This document shows positions 23,514-32,322 of a stretch of 64,000 bases of DNA, piece after piece. The first letter of the stretch is position 1, and each line of letters opens with the position of its first letter. A program made the position numbers and the translations under genes. The notes beneath the pieces are model-generated. The model was not told the origin of the DNA and did not search any database. It was given only the letters and a program-made list of their open reading frames with translations. The DNA comes from JAFECT01 sp964432415 (GTDB lineage Bacteria > Pseudomonadota > Alphaproteobacteria > Caulobacterales > Caulobacteraceae), in contig CAYSNW010000004.1 of assembly GCA_964432415.1 (NCBI GenBank), forward strand, positions 62,001-126,000. Reading direction: 5' to 3'.

Positions 23514-25138
23514 GCAATCCCAGCCCGACGTCCTACGACACCAAGGGTCAGGCCCTGCTGCAGGGCGGCCAGGTCGATATCCTCCACCTGCTCCTGATCG
23601 GCGAGCAGGTGGTGGGTCGCACCTTCGTGCGCCGCATCATCGACGACGGCGGCGCGATCCTGGCCCAGGCCGTGGGCGAGCCGGAGATCACGGCGGGCGG
23701 GGAGCAATACGTCAGCTTCACCTTCGCCGGTTCGGTCCTCACCACCCTTCTGGGCGGCGGGTCGGCCGTGGACCTGCGCTATGTCGTCCAGGAGATCCTG
23801 CCGGGCGGCGTGGACTACATCCTGGGCCCGCTGCGCTACTCGGTGCGCGCCACCGTCGTGGGCGGCTCGCCCCCGTCCGGCCCGACCGCCGACGACCCCA
23901 ACTTCATCCCCCGCATCTCCCTGCGCCGGGCGGACGGGACCTTCTCCGTCCAGTACGCCAGCGCCCAGCCCAGCCTGCCGCTGGACGATCTCACCCTGGC
24001 CACCGCCGCCAACCAGGCGTCGGAGATCACGCTGCTGACCCAGCTGTGGAGCCAGGTGGTCGGCCTGGTGTCGGCCATGGGGACGGGCCTGACCAACGAC
24101 ACGGCCCAGATCGCCAAGCTGGAGCTGATCCGGGCGCTGCTGGCGGGCACGCTGACGGTGACGGGCCCCCTGACCGACGCGCAGCTGGGGGCGCGGGGGC
24201 TGGCGTTGGCCGCGAAGCAAGATGTCTTGGCCGGTCTGGTCGCGACAGCGGCCAAGCAGGACACCCTGGCCGGTCTGGTCGCGACCGCGGCCAAGCAGGA
24301 CATTCTGGCCGGCCTAGTGGCCACCTCCGCCAATCAGACCGCCGCCAACGCCACGCTGGCCTCGATCCTCTCGACGCTCCAGGCGCAGTCCGACCTGGCC
24401 GCCACGCTGTGGACCGACGACAGCGGCGCCTTCTATGTCCGTCGGGACATCATCGACCAGGACGGCGTCACCTTCACTGTGGCCTTCACCAACCCGGCCG
24501 GCGGAGCGGCGACGCCTGGTGCCGGGCTCCGTCCCGCGGCCAACGAGCAATCGCTCAGCCAGATCCAGTCGCTCTACGACGTCCTGACCACCAACGGAGG
24601 TGGCGGATACACCGCTGGCGACGTCGTCGCGCGGACCGTGATCCTGAACCAGAACGTCAATCCACCGATCGTGGAGGCGGCGATCTGGTTGAACTTGACC
24701 ACGGGCCTGGCGATCGCCGCGCCCAACCCGGCCCATATCAGCCAGGTAAACGCTCGCTCCGATGCGCTGCTCCAGGCGATCACCACCGCCATCCAGGCGT
24801 TGCCTCAAAACAACGTGCTGGGCGCCGGCGCGGCGGTCATCGGCAAGGTCGGCCTGCAGGTAGCCGGCGCGGACGTGTCGGCTGGCAATCCAGCCGCTGT
24901 CGCCGACGCCAGCAACGTCGCCTACACCGGAGCCGTCGCGGTTTCGCCCGGCGTCACCGTCACTGCGACCCGCGCGCTGATGCTGAATTGCACCGGCGCC
25001 GGCAATGTCGATCTCGTCCTTCAGGACGGCTCGACGCTGACCGTGCCGGCGCTCGTCGGCCTCAACATCTTCCCGCTCGCCGTGACCATGGTGGCCAACA
25101 CCTCGACAGCGGCGGGCGTGTACTCCAACCTGAAGTGA
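23510..25138 (+). CDS. Virion structural protein with AAKQD-type repeats
   Basis: 542 residues from ATG 23510 (ATGA overlap with the portal gene). Residues 1-130 are beta-rich (QYVSFTFAGSVLTTLL, GVDYILGPLRYSVRATV). Near residues 235-275 there are three tandem 13-residue repeats of the form AAKQDxLAGLVAT, a pattern seen in phage fibres and capsid-decorating proteins. The C-terminal half is rich in Ala, Thr, Val and Asn, like fibre shafts. It is probably a virion surface or fibre protein. It opens a four-gene module not found between portal and F in Mu. Confidence 0.6.
   Translation: MSNPSPTSYDTKGQALLQGGQVDILHLLLIGEQVVGRTFVRRIIDDGGAILAQAVGEPEITAGGEQYVSFTFAGSVLTTLLGGGSAVDLRYVVQEILPGGVDYILGPLRYSVRATVVGGSPPSGPTADDPNFIPRISLRRADGTFSVQYASAQPSLPLDDLTLATAANQASEITLLTQLWSQVVGLVSAMGTGLTNDTAQIAKLELIRALLAGTLTVTGPLTDAQLGARGLALAAKQDVLAGLVATAAKQDTLAGLVATAAKQDILAGLVATSANQTAANATLASILSTLQAQSDLAATLWTDDSGAFYVRRDIIDQDGVTFTVAFTNPAGGAATPGAGLRPAANEQSLSQIQSLYDVLTTNGGGGYTAGDVVARTVILNQNVNPPIVEAAIWLNLTTGLAIAAPNPAHISQVNARSDALLQAITTAIQALPQNNVLGAGAAVIGKVGLQVAGADVSAGNPAAVADASNVAYTGAVAVSPGVTVTATRALMLNCTGAGNVDLVLQDGSTLTVPALVGLNIFPLAVTMVANTSTAAGVYSNLK
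24211..24327 (+). repeat. Three tandem 39-bp coding repeats
   Basis: Three copies encode AAKQDVLAGLVAT, AAKQDTLAGLVAT and AAKQDILAGLVAT, with mostly silent differences between them, showing selection to keep the repeat at protein level. Confidence 0.75.
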
Positions 25139-25146
25139 GGTAGGGC

Positions 25147-26994
25147 ATGCCAGCGCCCAATTGGTTCTATGCCGCGCCTCAGCCTTCGGTGGCCACGGCC
25201 GCCGCGACCCAGGCGGCGGCCTCTCGCAACGAGGCTGTGGCCGCTGCGGCATCGGTGTTGGGGCTAGCAGCGAAGGACGTCGCGCTCAACTTCGACAACT
25301 GGACCCAGATCTGGACCGACGCCGCCGGCAACGTGATCGGCGGTTTCGACGCCGCCGGCAACGCCCAGTTCAACCTGATCTACTCGGCCGGGAAGAGTGT
25401 CTCGACCGCGGAAACAGCGCCGCTCCAGGGGCAGGAGTTGGGCTTCCTGGAGATGACGGTCGGAGCGGACGGCAACGCCGCCTGGATGGTCCACCGTTTC
25501 CACGGCCCGGTGAGTCCGTTCACCTCGTCAGCGCTCGCACCGCGGATCTACGTCCGAGACGCGACGACCAACTTCACCCTGCTTGACGACACCACTGTCA
25601 GGCACATGACCCTGATCCTGGGCCAGTCGCTGGGCCTGGGTCAAAACAACCTGGCTGAAGCGGCGTCCCTAAGTCCTACTGCGGTAGATCCGGGCTGGGC
25701 CCAGACCTTTGACACCGGCCCGACGCCTGATGGCAGAACGATCACCAGCCTGGTGGATCTGCATGAGTTCGCTTACTCGATCGTGAAGCAGACGATTGCC
25801 TCGTCCTACGCCCTGGCGCTGAACACCCGGCTTTTCGCCGCCACGGGCAAGAAGATGAAGCTGCTGGTGAGCTCCGCCGCCGCCAGCGGTCAGTCCTATC
25901 GCAACCTTCGCCGGGGCACCGCCGCCTATGCCGAAGCCCTGCGGCAGATCCGCATCGGTCGCGATCTGTGCGCGCAGGCCGGCGAGCGTCTGGAGCTCGA
26001 CACGATCTTCTTCATGGGCGGGGAGAGCGACGTCCTGATCGACGGAACGACGCGCGAGCAGTACCGCCGCTACATCGACCAGCTGCTGGCCGATCTCACC
26101 GAGGATGCCATCGCAATCACCGGTCAGAACCGGCCGCCTCTGTTCCTCGTCTACACCACCGATTCCCATGCGGGCACCGCGCTGGGAAACGTCCCCGAAG
26201 TGACCTTGGCGATGGGCGACCTCCACTACCGTCGCCCGAACATGGTCTCTACAGGGCCTCACTACTGGTGCGATCGGGGCGACAAGACCGGCCAGGGCAA
26301 CGACGGCCTGCATTGCAGCCGCATCGGCTATTACCAGTTCGGCGAGCTGGGGGCCGACATCCGCCTGAGCGCCATGCACGGCCTGCCCAATGGCGGTCCG
26401 CTCCGCCTGGTCGAGGCCTGGTTCAGCGGAGCGACGACGATCGATGCACGCTTCAGCATGCCCGTGGCGATCGACCTGTCAGACGCCACCGTCGCCAGCG
26501 GCAACGGTCTGGGGGCGGGGCGAGGGTTCGATTTCCACGATCTGTCCGGCACGCCGCCCGCGATCAATTCTGTCGCCTCCTTGTCTCCGTCCTTCACCGC
26601 TTCGATCGCCGGCCAGGTCATGACCGTGAGCGCGATCGCCTCGGGCGAAATCTCGGTAGGCATGCCGATCTCGGGCGCCGCTGCCGGCACGGTGGTGACC
26701 GGCTTCAGCACGGGGACCGGCGGAACCGGGACCTACCAGGTTGGGATCAGCCAGACAGTCGCCAGCACGGCGATGACCGGCAAGTCCGACGGGGTGAGGA
26801 TCACCCTGGCGAGCGCCCCATCAGGACCCCGAAAGAGGCTTCTACTCGCCTGCCGGCAAACTGGGGGAACCTGCGGCCCGCTGCAGGGCAACCGATCGGT
26901 TATCCGCTCTGCGGACCCCTTCACCACGTCGCTCCTCGACGGTTCGACCCTTCTCTACCACTGGGCGACGCCCGCCCTTCTGGAGCTTGGCTGA
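25147..26994 (+). CDS. Phage surface SGNH esterase (sialate/acetylxylan esterase-like)
   Basis: 615 residues. After a helical N-terminus (alanine-rich, residues 12-40) that may attach to the virion, an SGNH hydrolase domain is seen: block I LILGQSLG with nucleophile Ser161, FFMGGESD (residues 289-295), and DGLHCSRIGYYQFGE with Asp386/His389 as the catalytic acid-base pair. This is the order found in SASA/CE6-type carbohydrate esterases. The C-terminal 200 residues are beta-rich and may bind ligand. I infer O-deacetylation of host capsule or LPS during adsorption. ATG/TGATG coupling to the lectin-like gene. Confidence 0.72.
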   Translation: MPAPNWFYAAPQPSVATAAATQAAASRNEAVAAAASVLGLAAKDVALNFDNWTQIWTDAAGNVIGGFDAAGNAQFNLIYSAGKSVSTAETAPLQGQELGFLEMTVGADGNAAWMVHRFHGPVSPFTSSALAPRIYVRDATTNFTLLDDTTVRHMTLILGQSLGLGQNNLAEAASLSPTAVDPGWAQTFDTGPTPDGRTITSLVDLHEFAYSIVKQTIASSYALALNTRLFAATGKKMKLLVSSAAASGQSYRNLRRGTAAYAEALRQIRIGRDLCAQAGERLELDTIFFMGGESDVLIDGTTREQYRRYIDQLLADLTEDAIAITGQNRPPLFLVYTTDSHAGTALGNVPEVTLAMGDLHYRRPNMVSTGPHYWCDRGDKTGQGNDGLHCSRIGYYQFGELGADIRLSAMHGLPNGGPLRLVEAWFSGATTIDARFSMPVAIDLSDATVASGNGLGAGRGFDFHDLSGTPPAINSVASLSPSFTASIAGQVMTVSAIASGEISVGMPISGAAAGTVVTGFSTGTGGTGTYQVGISQTVASTAMTGKSDGVRITLASAPSGPRKRLLLACRQTGGTCGPLQGNRSVIRSADPFTTSLLDGSTLLYHWATPALLELG

Positions 26995-27770
26995 TGACGA
27001 CAAACCTTCGCCGCCTTGCGAACACCGTGGGCGCGACGCCTCTGGGCGCCGTCGATCTCTCCTCCGACGACATCGCCCTTGTCGGTCTGTCGAGCCTCGT
27101 CGAGTGGTGGCGCGCCGACACGGGAATTTCATCCTTGGGCTGGAAAGGCCGCAAGGCCGACACCCAGCTGAGCCTGGCCGCTGGCAATTTTCCGGCCAAG
27201 GCGACCGGCGGAGTGAACGGAAAGCCCTACCTCATGCCGGCGTCCTGCCAGCTGATCACGCCCGTCGGCAACGCCTTCGTGCCCATCGGCGGCAGCTTCT
27301 CTGTGGCCATGGTCGGGCGACCGGCAGCGGGCGCCTCGGGGAACGGCGCCGTGTTCGGCACCTATGACTCGACGACCAGGATGTGGGCTGGTTACAGCGG
27401 CACGGACCCGAACCAGACCGAGATCCTGCAGCTGCGCGGTACGGTGATCGGGTCGGACTCGAACCACTATCCCAACAGCGCCGGCGTCAAGCTGATCATC
27501 TGGTCCTACAGCTGGATCGGGGCGACCTCTCAGCGGGTCGACATTAGGGTCAATGGGGTCAACGAGGCGAACAACGCCGGCAACCTCTCGGGCTGGGCCG
27601 CCGATGCGTCCCGCCTCTGCCTCTTTGCGACCAACACCAACAAGTCCTCGCCCTTCGCAGGGGAGGTCTATGACGCCTGGGCCTTCAACGTTCCCTTGGC
27701 GGACGGCAGCCACGCCACCGATCTGGGGGTACTCGAAACCTACGTCCACAACCGCTACGCCATCTTCTGA
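26994..27770 (+). CDS. Lectin-like (LamG/ConA-like) virion protein
   Basis: 258 residues. VEWWRADTGISSL followed by beta strands, SFSVAMVGRPAA, VFGTYDS, VDIRVNGVNEANN and FAGEVYDAWAFNVPL resembles the laminin-G-3/ConA-like fold that phages use for glycan binding, including the final GEIYDVLVFN-type strand. It starts with the stop of the esterase gene (TGATGA), so the two are probably made together: one binds and the other trims a surface glycan. Confidence 0.65.
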   Translation: MTTNLRRLANTVGATPLGAVDLSSDDIALVGLSSLVEWWRADTGISSLGWKGRKADTQLSLAAGNFPAKATGGVNGKPYLMPASCQLITPVGNAFVPIGGSFSVAMVGRPAAGASGNGAVFGTYDSTTRMWAGYSGTDPNQTEILQLRGTVIGSDSNHYPNSAGVKLIIWSYSWIGATSQRVDIRVNGVNEANNAGNLSGWAADASRLCLFATNTNKSSPFAGEVYDAWAFNVPLADGSHATDLGVLETYVHNRYAIF

Positions 27771-27772
27771 TC

Positions 27773-28027
27773 ATGAACCTCACCTCCCAACCCGTCGTCA
27801 ACGCGATCGCCGCGATCGCGCGGCCGTTCACCCATTACATCGTCTCGGTGGCCTTCGTGGCCGGGGTGTTCGTGCCCTCGGTCGGCGTGGACAAGCTCGG
27901 CCTGTGCGTGACGATCCTGGGCGTCGCCACCGTGGCGCGGTCCTGGGACAAGGCGCAGGCGACCAAGGCCCAGGCCGCGATCGCCGCCTCGGGGGCCGAC
28001 GCACCCGCTGACCAGGCCGCCGCCTGA
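27773..28027 (+). CDS. Small membrane protein, second holin candidate
   Basis: 84 residues with one or two hydrophobic segments (HYIVSVAFVAGVFVPSVGV and LGLCVTILGVATVARSW) and a hydrophilic alanine-rich tail. The form is holin-like, but it sits at the end of the surface module, 9.9 kb from the endolysin. It could be the holin displaced from the lysis cassette. No family is recognised with certainty. Confidence 0.5.
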   Translation: MNLTSQPVVNAIAAIARPFTHYIVSVAFVAGVFVPSVGVDKLGLCVTILGVATVARSWDKAQATKAQAAIAASGADAPADQAAA

Positions 28028-28030
28028 ACC

Positions 28031-29335
28031 ATGCCGGCGCCCACCCTCAAGCCCCTGCCGCCCGAGGAGGCGATCCGCTACTTCCGGGCCAAGGGGCTTG
28101 AGACCTCCTATGCCTGGCAGGATCTGTGGAAGCACGACCATGCCCGCGCCTTCACCGTGGCCAAGGCCATGGATCGGGAGGTGCTGCAGACCATCCGCGA
28201 GGGCATCGACCAGGCCATAGCCGAGGGCAAGACCCTTGAGCAGTTCATCGCCGAGCTGACGCCCCTGCTGCAGGCGCAGGGGTGGTGGGGCAAGAAGGAG
28301 ATGACCGACCCGCTGACCGGGGAGACCAGGACCGTGCAGCTGGGCTCGCCCCGCCGACTGACCCGGATCTACGAGACCAACCTGCGCGTGGCCTATGCGG
28401 CCGGCCGATGGGAGCGGTTCCAGCGGACCAAGGCGGCGTTCCCCTACCTGCGCTACAACCACACGCCCCAGGAGCACCCCCGGCTCGAACACCTGGCCTG
28501 GGGCGAGGAGCCGGTCATCCTGCCGATCGACGATCCGTGGTGGGACGCGCACTACCCGCCCAACGGCTGGAACTGCAAATGCTTCGTCACCCAGACCAGC
28601 GAGCGGCTGATGTCGGCGCGCGGGGAGAAGCTCAGCCCGCATCCGGTCCGGTTTCCGCCAAAGGCCTACACCAATCCCCGCACCGGCGAGGTTACTCGAG
28701 TAGAGGGCGGGATCGATCCCGGCTGGGACTACAACCCGGGCAAGGCGCCGCTGGAAGGCGTGACGCCGACGCCCTCGCCCCAGACCCCGGCCGAGGCCGC
28801 CCGGCCGGCCGACGGCGGTGCGCCGGCAGGGCTGGCGCCCACGACCGAGCTGCCGATCGGCGCGTCGGCCGCGCCCGAGCTGCTGGCCGAGGATGTCACC
28901 GCCGCGGAGGCGGAGGCGGCGTTCCTGGGCGCCTTCGGCCTGGCGCCGGACGAGTACGCGGTGGTGAACGACCTGGTCGGCGCCCCGATCGCGATCGGTC
29001 CCGGCCTGTTCCGCGACGGGGCGGGCGCGCCGTTCGCCTTCAGCGCCGAGCAGCTGAGGGTGCTGCCGCTGGTCGCCGAGACGCTGAAGAACCCGGCGGA
29101 GATCCTCTGGGCCTGGCGCGACGTCCAGGGCGGCAAGTCCCAGCTGGTGCGCCGCTACATCGCCCGCCTTCGCCCCGCCGGCCGAATCCTGCCGATCGAC
29201 GTGGTGGTGGACATGGCCGTCGGCGGCGCCTCGCCCAGCTGGTCGTTCTCGACGTCGCTGGAGGCCGGTTTCGACCTGGTCGCGCTGAGGACGGCGGCCG
29301 TGGTCTGGCGCCGCGCCGACCCGGGCGGCGCTTAA
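28031..29335 (+). CDS. Mu F-like minor head protein with PBECR-type RNase domain
   Basis: 434 residues. Residues 1-215 match the Mu F/SPP1 gp7 minor head family, ending in the zinc-like segment WWDAHYPPNGWNCKCFVTQ. A proline/alanine linker (about 240-280) leads to a C-terminal domain with LPLVAETLKNPAEILWAWRD, SQLVRRYIARL and FDLVALRTAAVVWRR, resembling the phage Barnase-EndoU-ColicinE5-RelE (PBECR) domains found fused to such head proteins. The head part acts in capsid assembly. The tail domain could be an RNase delivered with the DNA; activity is inferred. Confidence 0.8.
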   Translation: MPAPTLKPLPPEEAIRYFRAKGLETSYAWQDLWKHDHARAFTVAKAMDREVLQTIREGIDQAIAEGKTLEQFIAELTPLLQAQGWWGKKEMTDPLTGETRTVQLGSPRRLTRIYETNLRVAYAAGRWERFQRTKAAFPYLRYNHTPQEHPRLEHLAWGEEPVILPIDDPWWDAHYPPNGWNCKCFVTQTSERLMSARGEKLSPHPVRFPPKAYTNPRTGEVTRVEGGIDPGWDYNPGKAPLEGVTPTPSPQTPAEAARPADGGAPAGLAPTTELPIGASAAPELLAEDVTAAEAEAAFLGAFGLAPDEYAVVNDLVGAPIAIGPGLFRDGAGAPFAFSAEQLRVLPLVAETLKNPAEILWAWRDVQGGKSQLVRRYIARLRPAGRILPIDVVVDMAVGGASPSWSFSTSLEAGFDLVALRTAAVVWRRADPGGA

Positions 29336-29392
29336 GAGGCTTCTCAGAACCCCGTGATGGGACGATAAGGGCAGCGTGAGAGACACCCGGCC

Positions 29393-29415
29393 GCGCGCCT
29401 GGCGCGCCCGTTTTT
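29393..29415 (+). terminator. Intrinsic terminator after the F-like gene
   Basis: A GC-only stem (GCGCGC, CTG, GCGCGC) is followed by CCG and five T. It separates the F-like gene from the second late promoter element at 29458. Confidence 0.55.
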
Positions 29416-29457
29416 CAGAGCCCGTCCTCGCCTCCCGCCGCAGCTGAGTCCCGGACG

Positions 29458-29480
29458 GTGTGAACCCCTTCACACTGAAA
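29458..29480 (+). promoter_or_regulatory. Late promoter element, copy 2
   Basis: Identical to the 23 bases at 17067-17089, including the dyad GTGTGAA-CCCC-TTCACAC. GATATT at 29499-29504 is a possible -10 at the same spacing as in copy 1. It should drive the head and tail genes. Confidence 0.7.
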
Positions 29481-29502
29481 TGGCCCCGCGATCCCCTCGA
29501 TA

Positions 29503-30612
29503 TTGGCCTCTCAAAGCGCCGCCGCGCCGTCGCGGCTCTGTGTTCGGGGAAGTCCGCTGTCCAAGTCCGCCCTCTATGCCGGTGTCGCCGTCTGCGCCTT
29601 CAGCGCCGACCTGGCCGCCGCGCGGGATGGCCTGGTGCAGCTGATGCCCGCCGGCGTGTTCAAGGGCCGCGACGGCCGGGGCCCCTACCAGCTGGCGGAT
29701 CCCGAGAAGTTCATCGCCGACACCCAGGCCTACTGCGGCGGCATGGACCTGGTGGTGGACTACAACCACCAGACCGACTTCGCCGCCAAGGATGGCGTCG
29801 GGGGGCGCGCGCCGGCGGCCGGCTGGATCAAGCCGGACAGCCTGGTGGTGATCGACGGCGGGGTCTGGGGGCGGGTCGAATGGACCCCGGCCGCCCAGGC
29901 CCAGGTGGACGCCAAGGAGTTTCGCTACCTCTCGCCCGTCTACAGCCACGCCAAGACCGGCAGCCCCAAGCGGGTGGGCTGGCTGATGCGCGCGGCCCTG
30001 GTCAACTCGCCGAACCTCGAACTGGCCGCCGTCGCGGCGCAGCAACCCCCCGAAGGAAAAATGGACAAGGAAAAGCTCATCCTGGCGCTCGGGCTGAAGC
30101 CCGATGCCACGGAAGCGGACATCGAGGCGGCGATCAACGCCGCCACGGGCGCCGCCGACCAGCTGAAGGCCGTCGCCCAGGCGGCGGGCCTGAAGGCGGA
30201 CGCCGCCGGCACGGAGATCGTGGTGGCGGTGCAGTCGGCGAAGGCCGGCGGCGCGCCCGATCCCACCAAGTGGGTCCCGGCCGAACAGGTCGTCTCCCTG
30301 CAGACCCAGCTCAACGAGCTCAAGGGCGATCGGGCCAAGGACAAGGCCGAGGCCGCGGTGGACGCCGCGATCAAGGCCGGCAAGCTGATCCCGGCGCTGC
30401 GCGACTGGGCGATCGGGGCCCATGCGGCCGACCCGGCCAAGTTCGAGACGGACTTCCTGGCCAAGGCGCCGGTGGTGCTGAGGTCCGGCCCGGCCCTGAC
30501 CGAACAGCCCGAGGGCGACAGCTCCGTCCTCACCGACGGTGAAAAGGCGATCTGCGCCACCATGGGCTGGGACGAAGCCGCCTTCCTCGCAACCAAGAAA
30601 GCTGAGGCCTGA
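29503..30612 (+). CDS. Mu I-like head maturation protease/scaffold
   Basis: 369 residues if started at TTG 29503; the true start is uncertain and may lie downstream, near LSKSALYAG. The N-terminal half fits the Mu I protease family: VQLMPAGVFKGRDGRGPYQL, then MDLVVDYNHQTDFA and EFRYLSPVYSH, with His in YNHQ as a likely catalytic residue. The C-terminal half is helical and acidic-basic like scaffolds (GDRAKDKAEAAVDAAIKAGK). It would cleave head proteins and itself during capsid maturation; in Mu the scaffold Z is made from the C-terminal part of I. Confidence 0.82.
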   Translation: MASQSAAAPSRLCVRGSPLSKSALYAGVAVCAFSADLAAARDGLVQLMPAGVFKGRDGRGPYQLADPEKFIADTQAYCGGMDLVVDYNHQTDFAAKDGVGGRAPAAGWIKPDSLVVIDGGVWGRVEWTPAAQAQVDAKEFRYLSPVYSHAKTGSPKRVGWLMRAALVNSPNLELAAVAAQQPPEGKMDKEKLILALGLKPDATEADIEAAINAATGAADQLKAVAQAAGLKADAAGTEIVVAVQSAKAGGAPDPTKWVPAEQVVSLQTQLNELKGDRAKDKAEAAVDAAIKAGKLIPALRDWAIGAHAADPAKFETDFLAKAPVVLRSGPALTEQPEGDSSVLTDGEKAICATMGWDEAAFLATKKAEA

Positions 30613-30614
30613 CC

Positions 30615-31415
30615 ATGGCGCTTGCCGCCCCCCGCAAGATCATCCGCCGCGAGGCCCGCGACTTCGTCGTGCCGGTCAAGGCCGGTGTCACCATCTACCA
30701 GTCGGCCCTGGTCATCCTGGCCGCCGGCTATGCCCGCCCGGGCCGTGAGGGCCAGGGTGGCTCGGTGGCCCTGAAGGCCGCTGATGCGGCCACCTACCGC
30801 GCCGCTGGCGTGGCCCTGGAGACCGTCGTGGGCGGGGCCGGCGACGGCGACGTCACCGTCAAGGTCCAGCGCGAGTGCTGGAACTTCAAGAATTCGGCCA
30901 GCCTGGACGCCATCACCCTGGCCGACGTCGGCTCCAACGCCTTCATCGTCGATGACGAGACGGTGGCCAGGACCAGCAACGCCGGCGCCCGCGCGGTGGC
31001 CGGCCGGATCGTGGATGTGGACGCCGAAGGCGTCTGGGTCGACGTCGGCCGGCCCGGCGGCGCGGGTCCCCGCACGGTCGTCCTGCCGTTCGCCATCAAC
31101 GAGACCGACACCCTGGCCGGCACTTCGGCCGAGCTGGTCTCGCCGGTGAGCGGGAACATCACCTCCATGTCGGTGATCGTCCAGAAGGCGGTCACCACCG
31201 GAGGCGACGTCACCGCGGCGGTCGGGGTCACGGCGGTGGCGGGCCTGGCCTGCACCATCGCCGATGGCGCGGCCAAGGGCACGATCGTCACCGACACCCC
31301 CACCGCCGGCGACGCCAGCACGGTGGTGAAGGTCGGTGACCGCATCCAGGTCGTTCCCGGCGCCCCGTTCGCCATCGCCGGAGCTGTCTCCGGCTACCTC
31401 GAAATCACCTACTGA
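30615..31415 (+). CDS. Head decoration/cement protein
   Basis: 266 residues. The N-terminus (FVVPVKAGVTIYQSALVILA) resembles DUF2190-type capsid cement proteins, and the rest is a beta-rich domain of valine, threonine and alanine strands. It lies between protease and major head protein, as expected for decoration proteins. No Mu protein has exactly this size here, so the assignment rests on position and the N-terminal pattern. Confidence 0.65.
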   Translation: MALAAPRKIIRREARDFVVPVKAGVTIYQSALVILAAGYARPGREGQGGSVALKAADAATYRAAGVALETVVGGAGDGDVTVKVQRECWNFKNSASLDAITLADVGSNAFIVDDETVARTSNAGARAVAGRIVDVDAEGVWVDVGRPGGAGPRTVVLPFAINETDTLAGTSAELVSPVSGNITSMSVIVQKAVTTGGDVTAAVGVTAVAGLACTIADGAAKGTIVTDTPTAGDASTVVKVGDRIQVVPGAPFAIAGAVSGYLEITY

Positions 31416-31428
31416 GGGCTCTGATCCA

Positions 31429-32322
31429 GTGATCATCAACCAAGCGAACCTGGAAGCCCTGCGCACGGGCTTCAAGGCGGACTTCCAGAACGGCCTGAAG
31501 AAGGCCGCGCCGGTCTCCGATCCCTTCGTCACGCCGGTGACCTCGTCCACCAAGGTCGAGACCTACGGCTTCCTCGGCGACCTGCCGATCTTCCGCAAGT
31601 GGCTGGGCGACAAGCGCATCCGCTCGCTGAAGGAGAAGGTCTACCAGCTGGCCAACGACGACTTCGAGGCCACGATCGGCATCCACAAGAACAAGATCAG
31701 GGACGACAACCTCGGCCTGTACCCGAACATCGTCTCGGGCTGGGGCGAGAGCGGCGGGATGCTGAGGGACCGCCTGGCCTTCGACGCGCTGCGGTATGGT
31801 CACCAGCGGGTCTGCTACGACGGCCAGAACTTCTTCGACAACGACCACCCGATCGGTCCCGAGGCCGCCGGCGCGATCGCGTCCAACGTCGACACCACCG
31901 GCGCGGTCCAGCCCTGGTACCTGGTCGACTGCAGCAAGCCGCTGAAGCCGATCATGCATCAGAAGCGGCAGGACCCGACCTTCCACATGGTGGTCGACGA
32001 GCAGGACTCGCAGGTCTTCAAGACCGGCGAGTTCATGATGGGCGGCGAGGCGCGGGGCGCGGCCGGCTACACCTTCTGGCAGTTGGCCTACAAGTCGACC
32101 GCGACCCTGAACGCGGCCAACTTCGAAGCCGCGCGCACGGCCATGGCCGCGCTGGTGGACGACGAAGGCGAACCGCTGGAGGTCAAGCCGACCCATATCG
32201 TGGTCGGTCCTTCCAACCTCGCCGCGGCCCAGACCCTGTTCGAGGCCCAGAATCTCGCGGGCGGCGCTTCCAACATCTACTGGAAGCGCGTCCAGGTCAT
32301 CGAAGCCCAGCGGCTTCCGTGA
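31429..32322 (+). CDS. Major head protein (Mu gpT-like)
   Basis: 297 residues from GTG 31429 (Mu gpT is 305). NQANLEALRTGFKADFQNGL opens the protein as in gpT; VETYGFLGDLPIFRKWLGDK, NKIRDDNLGLYPNIV and PTHIVVGPSNLAAAQTL are further family features. It forms the icosahedral shell. The stop overlaps the next ATG. Confidence 0.92.
   Translation: MIINQANLEALRTGFKADFQNGLKKAAPVSDPFVTPVTSSTKVETYGFLGDLPIFRKWLGDKRIRSLKEKVYQLANDDFEATIGIHKNKIRDDNLGLYPNIVSGWGESGGMLRDRLAFDALRYGHQRVCYDGQNFFDNDHPIGPEAAGAIASNVDTTGAVQPWYLVDCSKPLKPIMHQKRQDPTFHMVVDEQDSQVFKTGEFMMGGEARGAAGYTFWQLAYKSTATLNAANFEAARTAMAALVDDEGEPLEVKPTHIVVGPSNLAAAQTLFEAQNLAGGASNIYWKRVQVIEAQRLP

Noticed and set aside
24211..24327. Three tandem 39-bp repeats considered as a CRISPR-like array
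   Set aside because: They are contiguous, without spacers, in frame and encode a protein repeat.
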